This document shows positions 6,428-11,350 of a stretch of DNA of 11,350 nucleotides, piece after piece. Source of the DNA: JBOGHU01 sp050742255 (GTDB taxonomy: Bacteria; Actinomycetota; Acidimicrobiia; Acidimicrobiales; CADCSY01). The notes under the pieces were generated by a model that was not told the DNA's origin, ran no database searches, and worked only from the letters and a program-made list of their open reading frames with translations. Made by a program: the position numbers and the translations under genes. Each line of letters opens with the position of its first letter. Positions within the stretch are counted from its first letter, which is position 1. The stretch lies in contig JBOGHU010000007.1 of assembly GCA_050742255.1 (NCBI GenBank), forward strand, positions 1-11,350. Direction: 5' to 3'.

Positions 6428-7774
6428 TCAGCCCCGCCCGCCCCAGACCTGCTCGGCCAGGGCGGCCAGCCCCGGCGCCACCTCGACGGGGTAGTCGTCG
6501 TCGCCGACGCGGGGGTCGAGACGGCGCAGCTCCCCCGGCAGGGAGGCCAGGGTCTCCCGACCCCGGTCACGGAGCTCGGTCAGCGGCGGGGCCGGCCCCA
6601 GGCGACTGCCGCCGGCCATGACCGGCACCAGCACCGGGGTGCCGCCGGCCACCTCCTCGTCCTCCAGCGCCAGCACGTCGTGGTCCAACCTCCCGTCACC
6701 GTCGCGCACCCGCCAGACCTGCTTGCGGCCGGGCAGGGTCGCCTTGCCCTCGGAGCGCTTGGCCTTGGGCCCGTCGGCGTCCTCCACCAGCTTGTACACC
6801 GCCCCCAGCGCCGGGGCGTCGGCGCTGGTCCCCATCTGGGTGCCGACCCCGAAGGCGTCGATGGGCGCGCCGCCGCCGACCAGGGCGGCGATGCGGTGCT
6901 CGTCGAGATCGCCCGAGGCCAGGATCCGCACCTCACCGAGCCCCCCCTGGTCGAGGATGGCCCGCACCGACCGCGACAGGGTGGCGAGCTCACCGGAGTC
7001 CAGGCGGACCGCCTGCACCGAGATGCCCTCCTCGGCCAGCTCCCCCGCCACCTCCACCACCGCCCGAGCCCCGTCCTCGGTGTCGAAGGTGTCGATGAGG
7101 AGGGTGGCGTTGTCGGGGAAGGACCGGACGAAGGCCCGGAACGCCTCCGCCTCGGAGCCGAAGCGCATGACGAAGGAGTGGGCCATGGTGCCGCTCACCG
7201 GCAGCCCGAAGGCCTGGCCCGCCGTTACCAGCGACGTCCCGCTGGCCCCCCCCACGAACGCGGCCCGGGCCCCGAGCTGGGCGGCGTCGGGGCCGTGGTC
7301 CCGCCGGGCGGAGAAGTCCACGAAGCCGTGGTCCCCGCAGGCCAGGGCCACCCGGGCCGCCTTGGATGCGATGCCGGTCTGGTGGGCCACCAGGTTGATG
7401 AGGGCGGTCTCGACCAGCTGGGCCTCCACCAGGGGACCGGTCACCCGCAGCAGGGGCTCCCGGTCGAACACCGCCACGCCCTCGGGCACCGCCCACACGT
7501 CCCCGGTGAAGCGCAGCTCCCGGAGCCGGTCGAGGAAGTCGTCGTCGAAGCGCTCGAGCGACGCCAGGTAGGCCAGGGCGCCGTCGTCGAAGCGCAGGCG
7601 CTCCAGGTGCGCCAGCGCCGCCTCGAGGCCGCAGGCCACGAGGAAGCGGCGGGACGGGGGGAGCGAGCGCACGAACAGGTCGAAGGTGGCGGGCTGGTCG
7701 AGGCCCTCGGCGTGGTAGCTCGCGGCCATGGTCAGCTCGTAGAAGTCGGTGAACAGGCCACCGCCGAGGTCCAC
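6428..7774 (-). CDS. pncB: Nicotinate phosphoribosyltransferase
   Basis: PncB makes nicotinate mononucleotide from nicotinate and PRPP, with ATP hydrolysis driving the reaction. The 448-residue protein starts 'MDLGGGLFTDFYELTMAASY', with the conserved TDFYELTMA. It then shows 'ETALINLVAHQTGIASKAAR' at about 122-141 and 'SGTMAHSF' with H199, the probable phosphorylated histidine. Later come 'VRLDSGELATLSR' and 'ASGDLDEHRIAAL', then 'AFGVGTQMGTS', which forms the phosphate-binding part of the barrel. The length is usual for the family. The GTG at 7774 lies eight bases after the pncA stop, and the conserved block begins at once, so the start is well fixed. It uses the product of pncA directly and feeds nadD, which makes this an operon with consecutive pathway steps. 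Confidence 0.95.
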   Translation of the reverse strand: MDLGGGLFTDFYELTMAASYHAEGLDQPATFDLFVRSLPPSRRFLVACGLEAALAHLERLRFDDGALAYLASLERFDDDFLDRLRELRFTGDVWAVPEGVAVFDREPLLRVTGPLVEAQLVETALINLVAHQTGIASKAARVALACGDHGFVDFSARRDHGPDAAQLGARAAFVGGASGTSLVTAGQAFGLPVSGTMAHSFVMRFGSEAEAFRAFVRSFPDNATLLIDTFDTEDGARAVVEVAGELAEEGISVQAVRLDSGELATLSRSVRAILDQGGLGEVRILASGDLDEHRIAALVGGGAPIDAFGVGTQMGTSADAPALGAVYKLVEDADGPKAKRSEGKATLPGRKQVWRVRDGDGRLDHDVLALEDEEVAGGTPVLVPVMAGGSRLGPAPPLTELRDRGRETLASLPGELRRLDPRVGDDDYPVEVAPGLAALAEQVWGGRG

Positions 7775-7782
7775 GGCGACGC

Positions 7783-8367
7783 TCAGGCCACGGTCACGCC
7801 GGCGTCGGCCAGCTCGGCCAGGGCGGCCTCACCGTCGCCGGGCTCGAGATCGACGGCGCGGATCCCCGGACGCAGCACCGTGGTGGCGAAGCCCCGCCGC
7901 GCGGCGTCGAGGGCGGTCTCCTTGACGCAGTAGTCGGTGGCCAGACCGGCCACCACCACCCGCTCGATCCCCCGCTCCCGCAGCAACCGCTCCAGCTCGG
8001 TGTCGTCGGTGGCGCCGCTCCGGGGGTCCCGCACGCTGAACCCCGAGTACCCGTCCTCGCCTCCGCTGCCCTTGCGGACGACGGGGCCCTCCACGGCCAG
8101 GTCGGGGTGGAGCTCGGCTCCCCAGGTCCCCTGGACGCAGTGATCGGGCCACACGCCGCCCGACGACGCGAAGTGCGGGGTCTGGGCCGGGTGCCAGTCC
8201 TGGGTGTAGACGACCAGGGCGCCGGCCTGGCGGGCGGCGCCGATCTCAGCGTTCACCACCGGGACGACCGCCTCACCGCCGGTCACGTAGAGGCTGCCGG
8301 CGGGGTCGGCGAAGTCGTTCTGGACGTCGACCACGGTCAGGGCGGTGTGCTCGTCGTAGGTCTTCAT
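7783..8367 (-). CDS. pncA: Nicotinamidase / pyrazinamidase
   Basis: PncA hydrolyses nicotinamide to nicotinate and ammonia. The 194-residue isochorismatase-fold protein carries the catalytic triad D14 ('VVDVQNDF'), K99 ('VVRKGS') and C147 ('GLATDYCVKE'). The metal ligands D57, H59 and H65 lie in 'TQDWHPAQTPHF', and H76 in 'VWPDHCVQGT'. All residues of the active enzyme are in place, and the length is close to the roughly 186 residues of mycobacterial PncA. Enzymes of this family also convert the drug pyrazinamide to pyrazinoic acid. The ATG is preceded by a clear Shine-Dalgarno. The gene follows nuoF-like by 21 bases and precedes pncB by eight. Confidence 0.97.
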   Translation of the reverse strand: MKTYDEHTALTVVDVQNDFADPAGSLYVTGGEAVVPVVNAEIGAARQAGALVVYTQDWHPAQTPHFASSGGVWPDHCVQGTWGAELHPDLAVEGPVVRKGSGGEDGYSGFSVRDPRSGATDDTELERLLRERGIERVVVAGLATDYCVKETALDAARRGFATTVLRPGIRAVDLEPGDGEAALAELADAGVTVA

Positions 8368-8373
8368 GGGTCA

Positions 8374-8379
8374 CTCCTT
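8374..8379 (-). promoter_or_regulatory. Strong Shine-Dalgarno of pncA
   Basis: AAGGAG on the minus strand lies six bases before the pncA ATG. It is the clearest ribosome binding site in the operon and fixes that start. pncB, nadD and rsfS have no comparable site and probably depend on coupling. Confidence 0.8.
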
Positions 8380-8388
8380 CCCATGCCG

Positions 8389-9786
8389 TCAAGGCTCCTC
8401 GGCATAGGTCCAGTCTGGCTGCTTGCGCTCCTGGCGCAGGTCGTAGACCACGGTGCCGTCGTCGGCGATGTCGGCGATGAGGGGCATGGGGTAGGGCCGG
8501 GGGAGCGGGAGCCGGCCCTCCAGGAGGGCGGCCACGTCCTCGGGGAAGTTGCGCAGGATGCTGCCGATCACCAGCTGCTCCTCCACCGGGAGGTAGCAGC
8601 GGTTGGCGTCGGTGACGGTCTCGAGCCGGCGGCCGATGATCTCCACGTCCCGATCGCTGGCCTGCCCCGACTCGACGCGCTCGAGGTGGGCGGTGATCTC
8701 CCCCGTGCCGAACTTGCACGCCGGGCACTGCCCGCAGGACTCCACGTAGAGGAAGCGGGAGAACCGCCGGGCCACGCAGACCATGTCGGCGGTGTCGTCG
8801 TAGACGATGAACCCGGCCGAGCCCAAGCCCCCGCCCGCCGCCGCCAGCCCCTCGTAGCTGACCGGGGCGTCCAGCTGGTCGCCCCGCAGGACGCCGTTGG
8901 CCACCCCCGAGAAGACCGCCTTCACCCGCCGCCCCGGCGCCACTCCGCCCCCGATCCGCTGGACCACCTCGCCGAGGGGGGTACCCAGCTCGACCTCGCC
9001 CACGCCGGCCCGGCGGACGTCGCCGACGACGGTGGCCACGACCACGCCGGCCGACCGCGCCGTGCCGAGGGACCGGTGCCACTCGGGGCCCCGCGCCAGG
9101 ATGTGGCTCACCATGGCCAGGGTCTCCACGTTGTTCACGAGCGTGGGGTTGGAGGACGCCGGCTCCCCGCCGGTGCCGGGCCGGGCCGACCAGCCCATCT
9201 GGGGGGCGGTGGCGAACAGGCCGTGGATGTACGGCGGGAACAGGCGCGGCAGCGGGGCGTCGCCCTCGATGGCCTGGAGCAGGCCCTTCTCCTCGCCGTA
9301 CAGGTAGTGGTCAGGCCCGGTGACCAGGTGGATGGGCACCTCCCCGACCAGGCCGACGGCGGCCATCTCCTCCAAGGCCCGGGAGAGGGCCTCCACCTCG
9401 GCCGTGAACTTCTCCTTCACGCACACGAAGGCGGCGGTGGCCTCCACGGTGGCCGCGGCCACGGCCACGCCCTCTATGACCTGGTAGGGGTCCCGCCGCA
9501 GGATGGCCCGGTCCTTGAAGGTCCCCGGCTCGCCCTCGGCACCGTTGGCCACCACGAACCGGTCCCCGCTCCCCGCCTGGTCGCTGCGCAACCCCGACCA
9601 CTTGCGGCCGGTGGGGAACCCACCGCCTCCCCGGCCCCGCAGCCCCGAGAGGGTGACCTCCTTCACCGTGCCGCCAGGTCCCAGCTCCGCCGCCCTGGCC
9701 AGGGCCCGGCCCCCGTCCCGCCGGGCCAGGTACTCCTCGAGGGTGGTGACCGCCTCGGTGGGCAGGAGGATGGCATCGCCGGTCAT
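8389..9786 (-). CDS. NuoF-like NADH-binding FMN/iron-sulfur flavoprotein
   Basis: This 465-residue protein has the architecture of complex I subunit NuoF and of the related diaphorase subunits of NAD-dependent hydrogenases and formate dehydrogenases. 'LRGRGGGGFPTGRKW' (49-63) and 'NGAEGEPGTFKDR' (81-93) form the FMN and NADH sites. 'YLYGEEKGLLQAIEG' (161-175) corresponds to the NuoF CGEETAL region, and 'NPTLVNNVETLA' (213-224) follows. An SLBB-like segment comes next. The 4Fe-4S ligands are C351, C354 and C357 in 'ESCGQCPACKFG', and C397. Expected role: hydride transfer from NADH to FMN and the cluster. No NuoE or NuoG partner is nearby, and the first gene of an NAD salvage operon is an odd place for a complex I subunit. 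It is therefore probably a stand-alone paralogue with an unknown electron acceptor. The ATG at 9786 has a weak GC-rich site before it. Confidence 0.85.
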   Translation of the reverse strand: MTGDAILLPTEAVTTLEEYLARRDGGRALARAAELGPGGTVKEVTLSGLRGRGGGGFPTGRKWSGLRSDQAGSGDRFVVANGAEGEPGTFKDRAILRRDPYQVIEGVAVAAATVEATAAFVCVKEKFTAEVEALSRALEEMAAVGLVGEVPIHLVTGPDHYLYGEEKGLLQAIEGDAPLPRLFPPYIHGLFATAPQMGWSARPGTGGEPASSNPTLVNNVETLAMVSHILARGPEWHRSLGTARSAGVVVATVVGDVRRAGVGEVELGTPLGEVVQRIGGGVAPGRRVKAVFSGVANGVLRGDQLDAPVSYEGLAAAGGGLGSAGFIVYDDTADMVCVARRFSRFLYVESCGQCPACKFGTGEITAHLERVESGQASDRDVEIIGRRLETVTDANRCYLPVEEQLVIGSILRNFPEDVAALLEGRLPLPRPYPMPLIADIADDGTVVYDLRQERKQPDWTYAEEP

Positions 9787-9983
9787 CCCGCCATGCCTAC
9801 ACCGCCGAATATTCCCGAGTCACCTCGGCGCCGTTCGGGTAGGAATGGTCGGCCTGGGAACGATAGCGGCCACCGCGGCGTTGTCCATGGGGACGGCGCC
9901 CGGCGTAAGCCAGGACGCCACAGGCGGTGGCCGGGGCGCCAGCTCGGAATGACAGCGACGTGACTTTGGTTGAAGCAGGTACG
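9787..9983. promoter_or_regulatory. Divergent intergenic region, nuoF-like operon and sigma factor
   Basis: About 200 bp separate the two divergent starts, so promoters for both must lie here. CGCCGA at 9803-9808 and TCGGCG at 9825-9830 form a 6-bp inverted repeat with GAATATTC, an exact 8-base palindrome, just inside it (9807-9814). The repeat sits 17 bases upstream of the nuoF-like ATG, where a repressor site would be effective. On the sigma side a GGAAT at 9946-9950 is followed about 17 bases later by GGTT, which weakly resembles an ECF-type promoter. Neither reading is proven. Confidence 0.35.
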
Positions 9984-10811
9984 ATGAGAGATTCGGTCGG
10001 ACAGTACCTCCACGAGATCGGGCTCGTCCCGTTGCTCGACGCTGCGCAGGAGCGGGAGCTCTCGCAGAAGATCGAGGCGGGCCGAGACAGTCGGACGCGC
10101 CTGGCCGCAGGCGAACGGGGTGCCGAGCTGAAGCGGAGGGTGCGGGAGGCGGCACGGGCCCGCGACTACTTCATCCGGGCCAACCTCCGCCTGGTCGTGA
10201 GCATTGCCCGGCGCTACCCGCTGCCCCCGGGAATGGACCTGCTCGACCTCATCCAGGAGGGCAACCTGGGCCTCGAGCACGCCGTCGAGAAGTTCGACTG
10301 GCGCAAGGGCTTCAAGTTCTCCACCTACGCCACCTTCTGGATCCGCCAGGCCATCGGTCGGGCCCTCGACCAGAAGGCCAACCTGGTCCGCCTGCCGAGC
10401 GAGCGCTCCGCCCAGCTGCGGGCGGCCCTGCGGGCGGTCTCGGGTGAGGGCGACGACCTCGACGACGAGCTGGCCAACCTCCACCGCCTGGCCACCCCCA
10501 CCAGCCTGGACCGCACCGTGGGCGAGGACGGCGAGCAGGAGCTGGTCGACCTCCTCCCCGACTCGGTGCCCGGGCCCGAGCAGGTGGTTGTCGAGCACAT
10601 GCAGGAGCAGGTCGTGGCCGGCCTGCTCGGGGGGCTGGAGCCGCGTGCCCGGCTGGCCGTCGAGCACCGCTTCGGCCTGCTCGACGGGCAGAAGCACAGC
10701 TTCCGGGAGGTGGGCGAGGTGCTCGGGGTGACCGCCGAGGCGGCCCGGCGGATAGTCAAGCGGGCGGTGGACGAGCTGAAGCTCGACGCCGAGAGCATCG
10801 CCGCCGCCTAG
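9984..10811 (+). CDS. Sigma-70 family RNA polymerase sigma factor (SigA/SigB-like)
   Basis: With the ATG at 9984 the protein has 275 residues. Region 1.2 starts at once ('DSVGQYLHEIGLVPLL', 3-18). Region 2 follows, with core-binding 'DYFIRANLRLVVSIARRY' (61-78), 'DLLDLIQEGNLGLEHAVEKF' (85-104) and the -10 recognition part 'FSTYATFWIRQAI' (112-124). Region 3 is diverged and acidic. Region 4 is 'LEPRARLAVEHRFGL' plus the helix-turn-helix 'LGVTAEAARRIVKRAVDELK' (247-266), where housekeeping factors have 'VTRERIRQIE'. There is no long N-terminal region 1.1. This fits a group 2 or alternative factor more than the essential SigA. An in-frame GTG at 9927 would add 19 residues, but these are not conserved and the ATG is preferred. 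The stop is immediately followed by the next gene. Confidence 0.85.
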   Translation: MRDSVGQYLHEIGLVPLLDAAQERELSQKIEAGRDSRTRLAAGERGAELKRRVREAARARDYFIRANLRLVVSIARRYPLPPGMDLLDLIQEGNLGLEHAVEKFDWRKGFKFSTYATFWIRQAIGRALDQKANLVRLPSERSAQLRAALRAVSGEGDDLDDELANLHRLATPTSLDRTVGEDGEQELVDLLPDSVPGPEQVVVEHMQEQVVAGLLGGLEPRARLAVEHRFGLLDGQKHSFREVGEVLGVTAEAARRIVKRAVDELKLDAESIAAA

Positions 10812-11231
10812 GTGGCGGACGTGGGCCCCGCCGAGGCGCTGTCGTTCATCCGGGACCACCACCGCGCCGTGCTGGCCACCGCCCGCGCCGACGGTCGGCC
10901 CCAGCTCTCCCCGGTGCTGGCGGCGGTGGGCACCGACGGTTCGGTGGTGATCAGCACCCGTGAGACGGCCATGAAGGCCAGGAACCTGGGCCGGGACCCC
11001 CGTGCCTCCCTGTGCGTCCTCAGCGACGGGTTCTTCGGCCGTTGGGTCCAGGTGGACGGGACGGTGGAGGTGGTGCACCTGCCCGAGGCCATGGACGGGC
11101 TGGTCGAGTACTACCGCCAGGTCTCGGGCGAGCACCCCGACTGGGACGACTACCGGGCCGCCATGGAGAGGGACCGCCGGGTGCTGGTCCGCCTCCGTGT
11201 CGACACGGCCGGCCCCGCCCGCGAGGGGTGA
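10812..11231 (+). CDS. PPOX-class flavin/F420-dependent oxidoreductase
   Basis: This 139-residue protein has the split beta-barrel of the pyridoxamine-5'-phosphate oxidase superfamily. It opens 'HRAVLATARADGRPQLSPVL' (17-36), the usual first two strands. 'VVISTRETAMKARNLGRDPRASLCVL' follows, the flavin or F420 phosphate-binding segment with conserved K and R. It then shows 'RWVQVDGTVEVV' and a helical 'LVEYYRQVSGEHPDWDDYRAAM'. Many actinobacterial members of this size bind F420 and reduce small molecules, while others bind FMN or heme, so the cofactor is inferred. The GTG start directly abuts the sigma factor stop (TAG then GTG), with no room for its own spacer. Translation is therefore probably coupled. 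A slightly later start is possible but would clip the first helix. Confidence 0.82.
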   Translation: MADVGPAEALSFIRDHHRAVLATARADGRPQLSPVLAAVGTDGSVVISTRETAMKARNLGRDPRASLCVLSDGFFGRWVQVDGTVEVVHLPEAMDGLVEYYRQVSGEHPDWDDYRAAMERDRRVLVRLRVDTAGPAREG

Positions 11232-11290
11232 GCGGCGAGAGCCAGGCGAGCGCGCTGGCGACCGGACCGGTCACGCGCCACCCTGGTGGC

Positions 11291-11350
11291 ATGCCCACCT
11301 CGTGGTCGCCGTCGGAGTGGCGAGGGCTGCTGGCCGGCCAGCAGCCCGAC
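11291..11350 (+). CDS. Probable class II DAHP synthase, N-terminus only
   Basis: Only 20 codons lie in the window. They begin 'MPTSWSPSEWRGLLAGQQPD'. The W-S-P-x-x-W-R and A-x-Q-Q-P pattern resembles the N-terminus of plant-type (class II) 3-deoxy-D-arabino-heptulosonate-7-phosphate synthases, the first enzyme of the shikimate pathway. The evidence is short, so the call is tentative. An imperfect palindrome with arms GCCACC/GGTGGC (11277-11290) directly precedes the ATG and leaves little room for a conventional Shine-Dalgarno. Confidence 0.5.
   Translation, partial: MPTSWSPSEWRGLLAGQQPD

Noticed and set aside
6410..7933. 507-codon plus-strand open frame opposite pncB
   Set aside because: It is antisense to a confident enzyme gene and its low-complexity composition matches no family.
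8107..9963. 618-codon plus-strand open frame opposite the nuoF-like gene and pncA
   Set aside because: It is antisense to two clearly conserved genes, has a Gly/His/Arg/Pro/Val-rich composition with no domain, and is expected by chance in GC-rich DNA.
9783..11135. 450-codon minus-strand open frame opposite the sigma factor and PPOX gene
   Set aside because: It mirrors the codon structure of the real plus-strand genes and has no recognisable domain.

Overview
The window reads as a GC-rich actinobacterial chromosome, and an Acidimicrobiia-type organism would fit. The grounds are strong G/C third-position bias, GTG starts, a possible leaderless transcript, an F420-type PPOX flavoprotein and a probable class II DAHP synthase start. 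No 16S or marker tree was available, so the placement is inference.

The window splits into two parts at a tRNA-Ala(GGC) gene (5244-5316, minus strand). Left of it (1-5243) lies accessory DNA. It holds a VapBC-type toxin-antitoxin pair (245-894, minus) with a palindromic operator candidate over its promoter. Next comes an 814-residue 2-oxoglutarate/Fe(II) oxygenase-like protein (1057-3501, minus). About 700 bp without a gene follows (3502-4218), carrying phased TCGCC/GGCGA repeats in two orientations. The left part ends with a SAM methyltransferase pseudogene carrying two frameshifts (4219-4876), fused to the C-terminal remnant of a large serine recombinase (4877-5305) whose last codons lie inside the tRNA. 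This looks like the decayed tRNA-side end of an integrated element.

Right of the tRNA is conserved chromosome. A tightly packed minus-strand operon reads, in transcription order, nuoF-like flavoprotein (9786-8389), pncA (8367-7783), pncB (7774-6428), nadD (6416-5829) and rsfS (5836-5378). PncA, PncB and NadD carry nicotinamide through nicotinate and nicotinate mononucleotide to nicotinate adenine dinucleotide, which is the Preiss-Handler salvage route minus NadE. The first gene is an NADH-binding iron-sulfur flavoprotein, so the operon appears centred on NAD(H). RsfS, a ribosome silencing factor, is the usual neighbour of nadD.

Divergent from the operon, on the plus strand, are a sigma-70 family factor (start preferred at 9984), a PPOX-class flavoprotein starting directly after its stop codon, and the first 20 codons of a probable class II DAHP synthase running off the window edge.

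No complete novel system is evident. The most interesting items are the island boundary at tRNA-Ala, the phased repeat element, the uncharacterised oxygenase and the nuoF-like/NAD salvage linkage.
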